Source: Lysobacterales bacterium (GTDB taxonomy: Bacteria; Pseudomonadota; Gammaproteobacteria; Xanthomonadales; Rhodanobacteraceae). Taken from it: a DNA stretch of 64,000 bases. The DNA is taken from positions 1,054,001-1,118,000 of the forward strand of contig JADJHN010000001.1 of NCBI GenBank assembly GCA_016707485.1. The letters run 5' to 3'. The notes under the pieces were generated by a model. It was not told the origin of the DNA. It did no database searches and was given only the letters and a program-made list of their open reading frames with translations. Below, piece after piece: positions 8,941 through 17,009 of the stretch; within the stretch, counting starts at the first letter, position 1, and each line of letters starts with the position of its first letter. The position numbers and the translations under genes are program-made.

Positions 8941-9267
8941 ATGAGCACCGACGAGAAACGCCGCTTTCCGCGCCTGCCGATCTTCTCGGCAGCCCTGATC
9001 ACCCATGCCGGCCAAGGCTGGCTCAGCGAAGTGCGCGATCTGTCCCAGGGCGGCGCCTGCCTGGCGCGCCCGCAGCATTGGGCCGGCGATGATCGCCGCC
9101 GCTGTCGCATCTATTTCATCTTCGACCAGGAGACCGTGATCGCAGTCGAAGCCGATTGCGTGCGCCATGGCCAGGAAGACCTCGGCTTCGAGTTCCAGCC
9201 CGCTCAGGAGGCCGCGGTCGAAGCCTTGCTCTACGAATCCCGATTCATCGGCAAGGACGAGCCGTAA
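8941..9267 (+). CDS. PilZ domain protein
   Basis: Single-domain PilZ protein, 108 residues. Both c-di-GMP binding signatures are present: RRFPR (RxxxR) at residues 7-11 and DLSQGG (D/NxSxxG) about 30 residues later. It is therefore probably a competent c-di-GMP receptor rather than a degenerate one. It lies 56 bp after the exporter permease gene and could be the last member of that transcript. The ATG at 8941 is chosen because it puts RxxxR at the expected N-terminal position, with a weak GAAGG upstream. The partner protein is unknown. Confidence 0.82.
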   Translation: MSTDEKRRFPRLPIFSAALITHAGQGWLSEVRDLSQGGACLARPQHWAGDDRRRCRIYFIFDQETVIAVEADCVRHGQEDLGFEFQPAQEAAVEALLYESRFIGKDEP

Positions 9268-9350
9268 GAGTCAACGTCCGGCAGCCAATGCGGCGCGCGG
9301 ATCTTCGCTTATGCTGGGCAGGGTCACGGTCCAACCCGGAGATTTCCCGC

Positions 9351-9689
9351 ATGTGGAGCCATATCGCACCGATCCTGCTGCTGGTTGGATCCAACGTCTT
9401 CATGACGTTCGCCTGGTACGGCCATCTCAAGTTCACCAATCGCCCACTGCTGCTGGTGATCCTGGTCAGTTGGGGAATCGCCTTCTTCGAATACTGCCTG
9501 CAGGTGCCGGCCAACCGCATCGGCTACGCGGTCTACAACCCGGCGCAACTGAAGACGATCCAGGAGATCATCACCCTGATCGTGTTCATGGCATTTTCGG
9601 TTTTCTGGCTTGGCGCCAGCATCAAGTGGAACCATCTGCTCGGCTTCGCCCTGATTGTCGTTGCGGCGTTTTTCATCTTTCTCGATTGA
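9351..9689 (+). CDS. DUF486 / DMT-like small membrane protein
   Basis: A 112-residue protein with four hydrophobic segments, the length and pattern of the DUF486 family in the drug/metabolite transporter clan. Recognisable stretches are FMTFAWYGHLKF, WGIAFFEYCLQVPANRIGY and QLKTIQEIITLIVFMAFSVF. The start at 9351 is supported by GGAG about nine bases upstream; longer in-frame starts overlap the PilZ gene. It converges on the glycosyltransferase gene ending at 9701. The function of the family is not established. Confidence 0.8.
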   Translation: MWSHIAPILLLVGSNVFMTFAWYGHLKFTNRPLLLVILVSWGIAFFEYCLQVPANRIGYAVYNPAQLKTIQEIITLIVFMAFSVFWLGASIKWNHLLGFALIVVAAFFIFLD

Positions 9690-9700
9690 GCCGACGCTGA

Positions 9701-10615
9701 TCAGGCGCTCCGCCGCGGGCGTTGTCGCCAGGCCTTGAACGGTGCCAGCAGCCAGTAGTGTGTCCAGATCCCGCAGTAGACAATGCCGCGCAGCAGCGGG
9801 CTTTTCGCGGCCGCATCGAACTTGCGGAAATAGCGCCACATGCCGGCGTGCTTGTGCCGCGAGACAAACAAGGGGCGGCGCTGGCTGGAGCTGCCTTGTT
9901 CGTGGACCAGAGCGATGGCATGCGCATGGCAGACCTCACCGCCGGCATCGCGCACGCGCCGGCACAGGTCGAGATCCTCGCAGTGCAGGAAATATCTCTC
10001 GTCGAAGCCACCGATCGACACGAATACGTCCCGGCGCAGGAACAGGCACGCGCCCGATACTGCATCGACGCGCTCGACTACCGTTCCTGCTGGCGCAGGC
10101 GGCATTTCGATGCCCGCCAGCGCCGGCCAGCGCTTCTGCAGGCGGGCGAGGCCGCTCAGACTCATCAACGCGCGACGCAAGTCGGGATCACGCCGGCGAT
10201 TGGCCCGGGCGGGAGTCCCGTCCGGGTTGACGATGCGCACGCCGATGACACCGGCCTGCGGATGCGCGCGGGCGATTGCGCCCAGGCGTGCAATGCTGTC
10301 CGGCTCGACCAAGCAATCCGGATTGAGCACGAGCAGCCATTCGCCTTCGCAGGAGTCGGCGGCCTGGTTGGCGGCCGGGCCAAAACCGAGATTCCGGGTA
10401 TTGCGCAGGATGCGCAGGCGGGGATCCGCACCGAAGCGACGCTGGATCTCGTCAACCTGGCCATCGTCGGAGGCGTTGTCGACAACTGCCAGCGTCAATG
10501 GCGCGGTCGAGGCGAGCAGGCGCTCGACGCAGCGCAGGCTGACCGGCCCGCTGTTGGCGGTCACCACGATGACGCTGGTCAGTCCCGGCACGCTGGCGAG
10601 CGACGACACCGGCAC
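9701..10615 (-). CDS. Family 2 glycosyltransferase (rhamnosyltransferase-like)
   Basis: Cytoplasmic GT-A fold enzyme of 304 residues. The nucleotide-binding start is TSVIVVTANSGPVSLRCVE and AVVDNASDD; the metal site appears as LLVLNPDCLVEP, the NPD form common in WbbL-like rhamnosyltransferases. GGFDERYFLHCEDLDLCRR contains the acceptor ED motif, and ALVHEQGSS follows. The GTG at 10615 is the inferred start. It is the last gene of the minus-strand polysaccharide block, 9 bp after the 621-residue protein, so it probably adds a sugar in synthesis of the exported glycan. The donor sugar cannot be read from sequence. Confidence 0.85.
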   Translation of the reverse strand: MPVSSLASVPGLTSVIVVTANSGPVSLRCVERLLASTAPLTLAVVDNASDDGQVDEIQRRFGADPRLRILRNTRNLGFGPAANQAADSCEGEWLLVLNPDCLVEPDSIARLGAIARAHPQAGVIGVRIVNPDGTPARANRRRDPDLRRALMSLSGLARLQKRWPALAGIEMPPAPAGTVVERVDAVSGACLFLRRDVFVSIGGFDERYFLHCEDLDLCRRVRDAGGEVCHAHAIALVHEQGSSSQRRPLFVSRHKHAGMWRYFRKFDAAAKSPLLRGIVYCGIWTHYWLLAPFKAWRQRPRRSA

Positions 10616-10624
10616 GATGCGGCC

Positions 10625-12490
10625 TCAGAATCCGCTGATCAGGCGATCACCCTGTTCGCGCGCGACATTCCACACGGCTGGCCAGTCCCGCCAGGCCTGG
10701 GCCATGTCGGCCAGCTCGGCGCGCGCGGCACCGGCACAGGCGCTGGCATCGAACTCCTCCGGCCAATCAGCCAGGCGCGGCGCACCGTGCTTGAGCAAGG
10801 CATTGCCATTGTTGCGGACAATCGCACGCACATCCGCCTGCCAGTAGACCGGAGCCTCGGCGGCGAGCAATTCGAATTGGTTCTGCAGGCGTTCGACCAC
10901 GTCGGCGCGCACAAAGCCGAGGTATTCGCTCAGCGAGGAAACCAGGGTTGCCTCATCGGCGGCGGCGAGGTCGGCCGTCAGGGTGCCGAGCAGTTCCAGG
11001 CGACGGCCGGCATCGGCGGCCTTGGCCAGGCCGATTTGATTGCTGGCGTAGTCGCGCAGGTAATGATTGAAGCGCGGCGTATGCGCGGCCATGGTCACCT
11101 GCGAGCGCTGGCGATCCGCTTCCTGGGCATGACCCATGGCCAGCGGAAGATGCACGACCAGCGATCCGGGGTGGCAGAACTGCGTCGCCGCACTGGCCAG
11201 GCCATCCTCGCCGCGACCGTCCGGATTCGTGCACGGCAGCATCTGCCGGTTGTCGAAGACAAAGGGCGTGAAGTAGGCCTGGCTGGCCGGCTTTGCGCGC
11301 AAGTTGCCGAACCAGAGACTCTGCGCCTCGATGTTGCGCAGGTAGGATTCGCGATCCGCCCAGAACTCCGCGCGACTGTCGGCGTCGAGGTGATACAGCC
11401 ACAGCGCACTCTCGGTGCCCGAACTTCCGCAAGTGCCGTTCAGCGTATTGAGGACGCGGGCATCGCCGCGCAGGTGCTCAAGGCGGCCGAGATTGATTCC
11501 GCGCAGGCTGTCGCGGTTGAGGCGATAGTCATCCTGCGCTATGGCCGCGCCCAGACGTTCACCGCAGACGCGCAGGTGTGCTTCAAAGGGATCCTGCTGC
11601 TCTTCCTCGCCCGCCGCCAGCGCGTCCTCGAGGCGCCGGTAGAAACGTGCGGCGGCAGCCACGGCGGGATTCGGCTCAAGTCCCGGGCGGACATCGGCAT
11701 GACGGTGCAAGGGCAGGCGGAAATCCTCATCCAGCATGGCGAACATGCGCCCCGCCGACAGCAACAAGGCCAGGTTCCATGAGCGCCCGCCACCGCCGCG
11801 CCGCGTGCGCGGACCGCGATCGAGCAACCATTCGAGGCTTGCGGCAGCCTGTGGCAAGGCCTTGGCAAGGCGTTGGCGCAGCTTTGCCCGTTCGACCGGA
11901 CCGATGTAGCTGACCGGATTGCCGACCGCGCGGGCGAACTCGCGCAGCAGGTCACGATTGGTGTCGCGATTGCCTTCCTCGATCGAATCATCGAGCAGGA
12001 TGACATTGCGCGCGACGCGGAAGCGGCGCTCGTAGTTGGCCAGCGAATCGAGCAGCAGGCGCAGTTGCTGCGGACGATCACAGGCACGGATATAGATTGC
12101 GTGGAGACTGCGCGGTTGTGCATCCGGCTCGCGTTCGAGGCCGGCAAGGTAAGCGTTGTCGGCGACCAGCAGACCGGTCGCGGCAAGGCCCTCAAGACCC
12201 TTGCGAATGCGGTCGTGCTGGGTAAGGCCCGGTACCACCGATGCCACGCGCGCGACATGCTCCTCGATCGTGCGGAATTCCCGGCATTGATCCAGCGTCT
12301 GCAGGACGTGATGGCTGAGCACATGCCGCTCACCTGAGTCCTTGGCGATGAACGCGTATTCGTCGCTGGACAGCGGCGCGATCATGGCGTCGATCGCCGC
12401 ATAGCGTGGCGCATCCTGCGTGTTGCGCGGACTCTGTCCGGCAAAGCTGAAATTGCCGTAGTTGATCTGGAACTCGGGGGTTGTATTCAT
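10625..12490 (-). CDS. Glycosyltransferase-like protein with PqqD-like N-terminal domain (unknown function)
   Basis: A 621-residue protein that I cannot place in a named family. Residues ~36-118 resemble a PqqD-like winged helix: HHVLQTLDQCREFRTIEEHV, then KGLEGLAATGLLVA. From ~128 the pattern of a GT-A glycosyltransferase appears: LHAIYIRACDRPQQLRLLLD and NVILLDDSIEEGNRDTNRD, then GGGGRSWNLALLLSAGRMFA leading into MLDEDF, a DxD-like acidic triplet near residue 255. The C-terminal ~350 residues are helical and lack recognisable motifs. There is no signal peptide. It sits between the methyltransferase (16 bp gap) and the GT2 gene (9 bp gap), so a role in glycan assembly is likely by context. 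ATG at 12490 is the first start outside the methyltransferase gene. Confidence 0.6.
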   Translation of the reverse strand: MNTTPEFQINYGNFSFAGQSPRNTQDAPRYAAIDAMIAPLSSDEYAFIAKDSGERHVLSHHVLQTLDQCREFRTIEEHVARVASVVPGLTQHDRIRKGLEGLAATGLLVADNAYLAGLEREPDAQPRSLHAIYIRACDRPQQLRLLLDSLANYERRFRVARNVILLDDSIEEGNRDTNRDLLREFARAVGNPVSYIGPVERAKLRQRLAKALPQAAASLEWLLDRGPRTRRGGGGRSWNLALLLSAGRMFAMLDEDFRLPLHRHADVRPGLEPNPAVAAAARFYRRLEDALAAGEEEQQDPFEAHLRVCGERLGAAIAQDDYRLNRDSLRGINLGRLEHLRGDARVLNTLNGTCGSSGTESALWLYHLDADSRAEFWADRESYLRNIEAQSLWFGNLRAKPASQAYFTPFVFDNRQMLPCTNPDGRGEDGLASAATQFCHPGSLVVHLPLAMGHAQEADRQRSQVTMAAHTPRFNHYLRDYASNQIGLAKAADAGRRLELLGTLTADLAAADEATLVSSLSEYLGFVRADVVERLQNQFELLAAEAPVYWQADVRAIVRNNGNALLKHGAPRLADWPEEFDASACAGAARAELADMAQAWRDWPAVWNVAREQGDRLISGF

Positions 12491-12506
12491 CGGCTTGCCG
12501 GTTTCG

Positions 12507-13391
12507 TCATCGACGCAGCCAGCGTGGCCATCGCGATGACGGTGTGATCCTGGTGGAAGTGCGCAGCCGATCGATTTCGGCTTCAAGCTCGGCGATGCGG
12601 GCACCGGCGCTCATGTTCCTGCGCACCTCGCCATTGTAATGCGAATAGACCGATTCTTCGCGGTCTCCGAAACTGGACAGGCGAGGAAGATCTGCCGGCA
12701 ATTCCTGTTTCGCGCACACGGCGACGAAATACAGCGGCGCATAGTCCAATCCGGGGGAAACCTTGCCATCCGCGTCGACGGTCTGCATGGCCGCGCCCTC
12801 GCCAGAGCCATCCAGCGTCCACAGCATGGACTGGAACAGAAGCTTCTGCCCGTACAGGCGAATGCCGTTGAAATGCGGGCGCAGCAGGTCGAGCAGTTCT
12901 TCGCGATAGAGTTCGCGGACGTGGAATTCGTTGCGGAATCCGGCAACTTCGCTGTAGGTGTGCTTGTCCGGCGAGGAAATCAGCAGGATTCCATCGTCGG
13001 CGAGCACGCGCGCGAAACCGGCAACCAGTGCCTGCTGGGCAAGCAGGTGCTCCAGCGTCTCGAAGGAAACGACGACATCAAAGCTTTTGTCCGCAAATGC
13101 GAGTTGGGCCGCGTCGCCGTCGTGGAACTGCAGGTTGCCGCGATCGCCATAGCGAGTCCGGGCGTGCTCGATTGCCTCGACGGAAATATCGACACCGGTG
13201 ACGTGCTCGGCAACGCCGGCCAGCAGGTTGGAACCATAACCTTCACCGCAGGCCGCATCGAGAACGCGCTTGCCTCGCGCCACGGCGAGGGCGAACGCAT
13301 AGCGATGCCAATGTTCATAGCGGATCTCGCGCACGCACTCCGGCGTGAAGCGCTCGCCGGTGAACTCAAGCGCCTTGTCCTGCTCAGCCAC
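12507..13391 (-). CDS. SAM-dependent methyltransferase of the O-antigen locus
   Basis: Class I methyltransferase, 294 residues. Motif I is VLDAACGEGYGSNLL, followed by the acidic VTGVDIS and motif II/III FDVVVSFETLEHL. The last ~35 residues (SAGARIAELEAEIDRLR) look like a short coiled coil ending in a basic tail. The GTG start at 13391 has GGAG six bases before it and overlaps the Wzt stop by 8 bp. In E. coli O8/O9 systems a methyltransferase (WbdD) caps the O-polysaccharide and the cap is recognised by the Wzt C-terminal domain. A similar capping role is inferred here from gene overlap only. Confidence 0.8.
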   Translation of the reverse strand: MAEQDKALEFTGERFTPECVREIRYEHWHRYAFALAVARGKRVLDAACGEGYGSNLLAGVAEHVTGVDISVEAIEHARTRYGDRGNLQFHDGDAAQLAFADKSFDVVVSFETLEHLLAQQALVAGFARVLADDGILLISSPDKHTYSEVAGFRNEFHVRELYREELLDLLRPHFNGIRLYGQKLLFQSMLWTLDGSGEGAAMQTVDADGKVSPGLDYAPLYFVAVCAKQELPADLPRLSSFGDREESVYSHYNGEVRRNMSAGARIAELEAEIDRLRTSTRITPSSRWPRWLRR

Positions 13392-14583
13392 CGTGGTCTC
13401 CGCTGGACTGATTCCAGCGATGCGGCAGCCGCACCAGGCCGAACTCGCGCGATTCGCCGCGCACGGTCAGGCCGCGCTCCAGCGTGTCGAACAGCCGCAA
13501 TCCTTCGGTATCCATGGTGTGAATGCGCACCTGATAACTCCCCGGCAAGAGACTGAGTCCTGCAAACTCGATTTCAACCCTGAAATCGTGATCCGAGAGA
13601 CGCTGTACGCCGACCTCGTCCATCTCGGTACTGACTCCGTAAACCGGAGTGCCATCGGCACGCACGATCCCGAACATGGCAATCGGCAACCTGCCCTCAC
13701 GCGAGCGAATCCGCGAACTCATGACCAGCTTGCCACCGAAGTCGATCACCACCGCCTGATTGCCGGGACAGTCGTTGACCACCAGGTCGGTGATCTCGAA
13801 CTCGATTCCGGAACGATCGGGCGCGCGCTGCTCGCTCGCGGCCTGCTTGCGCTCATGCCAGGCCAGGTACGCCTGGCTCACTTCGAAGACATCGCCAAAC
13901 TGCATCAGCGCACCATGATCCAGCCACAAGGCATGGCGGCACAATTTCTGCGCGTGATACATGCTGTGGGTGACCAGCAGCAAGGTGCCGCCTTCCTTCA
14001 GGTATTCCTCCATCCAGCGGATGCATTTCTTCTGGAAAGACTCGTCACCGACGGCGAGGACTTCGTCGGTGATCAACAGGTCCGGTTTCAACGAGGCAAT
14101 GATGGCGAAGCCCAGACGCACGACCATGCCCGAGGAATAGTGCTTGACCGGCTCATCGATGTAAGCGCCGATATCGGCAAACTCGATGATCTGCTGCATG
14201 CGCGCCGCGAGTTCATCGTGACTCAAGCCATGCAAGGCCGCAGCCATTTCGACATTGTCGCGGCCGCTGTATTCGGGATGGAACCCGGCACCCAGCTCAA
14301 GCAAGGCACCGACGCTTCCGGACACCTCGACTTGGCCGCTGGTTGGCGTCAGCACGCCGGTGATCAACTTGAGCAGGGTCGACTTGCCAGCTCCGTTTTG
14401 CCCGATGACGGCGATCGACTCGCCACGGCGGACGCAAAGATCGATGTCCTTGACCACGTATTGCGCATCGGCATCGCGGCGTCCGACCAGCAGGCGCGCC
14501 AAGGCGCGCAGGCGGTCACCCGAAAGGTAAGCCTTCGGATAGGCCTTGCCGACACCGGCTGCCTTGACCAGGACCTGGCTCAC
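13384..14583 (-). CDS. wzt: O-antigen/polysaccharide ABC exporter ATPase with C-terminal glycan-binding domain (Wzt)
   Basis: Nucleotide-binding subunit (399 residues) of a polysaccharide ABC exporter. The Walker A is GQNGAGKST, the signature YSSGMVVRLGF, the Walker B LLITDEVLAVGD and the H-loop LLLVTHSM, all within the first ~240 residues. The remaining ~150 residues (for example IEFEITDLVVNDCPGNQAV) form the beta-rich C-terminal extension seen in Wzt proteins that bind a terminal modification of the glycan. The GTG start at 14583 overlaps the Wzm stop (GTGA). Together with Wzm it moves undecaprenyl-linked glycan to the periplasm. Confidence 0.9.
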   Translation of the reverse strand: MSQVLVKAAGVGKAYPKAYLSGDRLRALARLLVGRRDADAQYVVKDIDLCVRRGESIAVIGQNGAGKSTLLKLITGVLTPTSGQVEVSGSVGALLELGAGFHPEYSGRDNVEMAAALHGLSHDELAARMQQIIEFADIGAYIDEPVKHYSSGMVVRLGFAIIASLKPDLLITDEVLAVGDESFQKKCIRWMEEYLKEGGTLLLVTHSMYHAQKLCRHALWLDHGALMQFGDVFEVSQAYLAWHERKQAASEQRAPDRSGIEFEITDLVVNDCPGNQAVVIDFGGKLVMSSRIRSREGRLPIAMFGIVRADGTPVYGVSTEMDEVGVQRLSDHDFRVEIEFAGLSLLPGSYQVRIHTMDTEGLRLFDTLERGLTVRGESREFGLVRLPHRWNQSSGDHGG

Positions 14584-15350
14584 AGGAAATCCTCGAAATG
14601 CGGGTCGAGGCGTCGAAACAACCACAGACCAAAGGCCAGGGTCAGACCCGCCACGAGGATGGCGATCAGCAAGCCATGCCAGGGAAATTCGCCGTAACCA
14701 AGGAGCAGGTTGCGCATGCCTTCGACATAGAACGTGAAGGGGTTGAGATCGAGCAGCACCTGGAAGCGTTCCGGCAAATTCGTGCGGTCGTAGAAAATCG
14801 GTGCAGCAAACATCATCAGGGTCAGCAATTGACCAATGATCTGCACCAGGTCGCGGACAAACACCTGTAGTGCCGCCAAAGTCAGGCAGATCCCGAATGC
14901 GTAGGCAAACATCGGCACGTACAGAAGCAGGGCGAGCGGGACCTTGATCATCTCGATGCCGTGTCCGCTGATGGACAGGACAGTCAGTATGGCGAGGAAT
15001 CCGACCCCATGCAGGAAGAAGCTCGCCGCGCAGGGCGCCAATACCAGCAGTGCGCGCGGAAGCGCCACCTTTCCGATCAGTGCCGCGTTGTCCTGGATCG
15101 CGGTGGTCGAGCGGAAGATCGCCTCCGAGAATGCAATCCACGGCCACATGGCCACGACAAGGAATGGCACATAGCCTGGCGCGCCTGCGCCGGGGACACG
15201 CGCCTTGAAAATCTGCACAAACACGAATGCATAGATCGCGAGCTGCAGCAACGGCTGCAGCAAAGCCCAGCCGAATCCAGTAAAGCTGCCGCGATAGCGT
15301 TCCTTCAACTCGCGGCGAATGAAATGTGTGGCGAGTGCCAGCTTGTTCAT
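14580..15350 (-). CDS. wzm: Polysaccharide ABC exporter permease (Wzm)
   Basis: Membrane subunit (256 residues, six hydrophobic segments) of the ABC-2 polysaccharide exporter. The N-terminal amphipathic stretch FIRRELKERYRGSFTGFGWA is the classic Wzm/TagG/KpsM start, followed by LLQPLLQLAIYAFVFVQIFK. The C-terminal part has FAAPIFYDRTNLPERFQ and NPFTFYVEGMRNLLL. The ATG at 15350 is preceded by AAGGA. It is the first gene of the minus-strand polysaccharide block that continues through wzt, methyltransferase, GT-like protein and GT2. Confidence 0.9.
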   Translation of the reverse strand: MNKLALATHFIRRELKERYRGSFTGFGWALLQPLLQLAIYAFVFVQIFKARVPGAGAPGYVPFLVVAMWPWIAFSEAIFRSTTAIQDNAALIGKVALPRALLVLAPCAASFFLHGVGFLAILTVLSISGHGIEMIKVPLALLLYVPMFAYAFGICLTLAALQVFVRDLVQIIGQLLTLMMFAAPIFYDRTNLPERFQVLLDLNPFTFYVEGMRNLLLGYGEFPWHGLLIAILVAGLTLAFGLWLFRRLDPHFEDFL

Positions 15351-15714
15351 TGCAATCCTTCCCCATGCCGATTCCGCACGCGCGTCAGTCAACTCCACGA
15401 AGCGGTTTGGCACAGCAAGAAACCCGAAGCTGGCGCGGGATGGCCAACACGGAAGAATACGCGATCCCGCGCGGCCGGCGCACGCTCCTTACCCGTCGAT
15501 CGCCCGGGCGGAAGGTACGCGGGCAACGGTCGGCCCAGACCGGGGTGGGCCGAAGGCGGGCAGCGTGAAAGGCAAGCGGCGGAGTCTGGAACATGCGCCA
15601 ATCGGGCATCGGCGACCGTCAATGCCGTCATCCAATGGCCGGGGCTCAGACTGCTCCAATCCCCGCCCAAGCAGGGATTCGATGGTGAGATCCAGATGTA
15701 TTCCCGATACCCGG
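15351..15714. other. Intergenic region upstream of wzm
   Basis: 364 bp without a convincing gene. It should hold the promoter of the polysaccharide operon on the minus strand: a TTGACT hexamer (complement of 15387-15392) is visible, but no good -10 follows at the right distance. A small inverted repeat CCCGGTT/AACCGGG (15710-15716 and 15723-15729) straddles the stop codon of the foldase gene. It has no T-tract, so it is at best a weak terminator. Confidence 0.4.
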
Positions 15715-16662
15715 TTATTTCGAACCGGGAGCAGCAGGCTCGGCAGACGTTGCGGACGGCAGGTAGCGGCTACGCAAGGAAGCGACGACCTCCGGCTTTG
15801 CTGTCAGTTCCAACGCCTTGAGCTCATCGATATGTTCCTTCACGCGGTTGTCGCGCATCCGGTTGGCCAAGTCGCTGATGATGCGCTCCTTTACATCGTC
15901 ATATGACTGCGACTTCGCGGGATAGCGCGCCTCGAGCTTGATGATGTGGTAGCCGAATGCAGTCTTGACCAAGGGAGAAATCTCACCCTTCTCTTTCAGT
16001 TGCTTGACCGCTGCGACGAACTCGGGCACCAGCCCTTCTCCCTCTCCATCTGGGATCTCCCCGTCGTTGCTGCGCTTGGAGCCGTCGTCGGAATATTCGG
16101 TAACGAGTTTGACAAAGTCCTCGCCGGCAAGTGCCTTGGCGCGAGCGGTCTCTGCCAGCGTCTTTGCCTCTGCGTCACTGCGCGTCTTGGTGTCAATCAG
16201 GATATGGCGAACCGTGGCCCTTCCCGGAATCGCGTACGCATCCGGGTTCACGTCATATCGCTCCCTGGCCAACGGCTCGACAATGGCGGGCGACACTTCA
16301 GCACGCAGCTTCATGGCCAACTGCTCGGTCAGCATCTTGTCGCTTTGTTGCTGCACGGCACGCTGGAACAGTGGGTCCTGGTCAAGCTTGGCAGCACGCG
16401 CCTCATTGGCCAGCTGCTGATTGATCAAAAGGCGTTCGAGCAGTTCCTCAATGCGCTTGGGACTGTTCATGAAGTTGGCACGTTGGTCCGCAGGCATGCC
16501 AATCAACGCCGCATCCACATCTTTCATGGTCACCGAAGCGCTGCCACGGCTGGCGACAACAGTCTGTTCGGGGTACGGCGCATCCGCGGCAAGCGACCCT
16601 CCCGACAGGAGAAGCACGAGAAAGAACGCAGGGCACATCTGGGTCAAAGACATTTTCAGCAC
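15715..16662 (-). CDS. Periplasmic parvulin-type peptidyl-prolyl isomerase
   Basis: Secreted PpiC/SurA-like foldase, 315 residues. A signal peptide (LTQMCPAFFLVLLLSGGSLA, cut near AADAP) is followed by a helical SurA_N-like segment (residues ~40-145). The parvulin domain is ATVRHILI, FVKLVTEYSDDGS, DGEIPDGEGEGLVPEF and TAFGYHIIKLE. The parvulin consensus is usually DLG after the Ser-rich loop; here it is DGEIPDGEG, a moderate departure. The GTG at 16662 is preferred because GGAGG lies eight bases upstream; the ATG at 16653 would be 17 bases away. In the cell it should help fold secreted or outer-membrane proteins. Confidence 0.82.
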   Translation of the reverse strand: MLKMSLTQMCPAFFLVLLLSGGSLAADAPYPEQTVVASRGSASVTMKDVDAALIGMPADQRANFMNSPKRIEELLERLLINQQLANEARAAKLDQDPLFQRAVQQQSDKMLTEQLAMKLRAEVSPAIVEPLARERYDVNPDAYAIPGRATVRHILIDTKTRSDAEAKTLAETARAKALAGEDFVKLVTEYSDDGSKRSNDGEIPDGEGEGLVPEFVAAVKQLKEKGEISPLVKTAFGYHIIKLEARYPAKSQSYDDVKERIISDLANRMRDNRVKEHIDELKALELTAKPEVVASLRSRYLPSATSAEPAAPGSK

Positions 16663-17009
16663 GCGTCAAACCTCCAATACCGGTTCATTTGGTACACGAG
16701 AAACAATTCCAGGTTGCAGTCAACGTGGTGCCCCGAAACGGAGCAATGCCCACACGCACGAGGCAATGTTGAGACATGAGCACAGGTTAGAAGTTGCACC
16801 GAGGGCTTCCGGCGGGCATTGAAATTCCGCGCCAACGGAGCCAGGGATTTGCGGCGTGCTCGTCAAGCCCACGCAGCAGGGAGGTCACCCACTGAATCGA
16901 TCAACCACGTCGATTCGAGTGCCAGACTGCAACTCCCGCCGACAGCCAGGCAAGGACGCCGTGGTTCGGCGTCCTCTTGCCACTTCAACAGGCTGCCCGG
17001 GCGCCTTTT
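16663..17009. other. Intergenic region between secreted protein and foldase genes
   Basis: 347 bp without a convincing gene. Read on the minus strand it should contain the end of the 17010-18221 transcript and the promoter of the foldase gene; a TTGACT hexamer (complement of 16718-16723) is a possible -35, but no clear -10 follows. The hairpin at 16953-16975 is listed separately. Confidence 0.4.
16953..16975 (-). terminator. Hairpin downstream of the 17010-18221 gene
   Basis: Perfect 8-bp inverted repeat AGGACGCC/GGCGTCCT around a 7-base loop, about 35 bp after the stop codon of the minus-strand secreted-protein gene. No T-run follows, so it may be a weak or factor-assisted terminator or an mRNA-stabilising hairpin. 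Confidence 0.45.

Noticed and set aside
9722..11782. Plus-strand open frame of 686 codons
   Set aside because: Opposite the GT2 and GT-like genes, which carry clear motifs; its translation has no recognisable domain.
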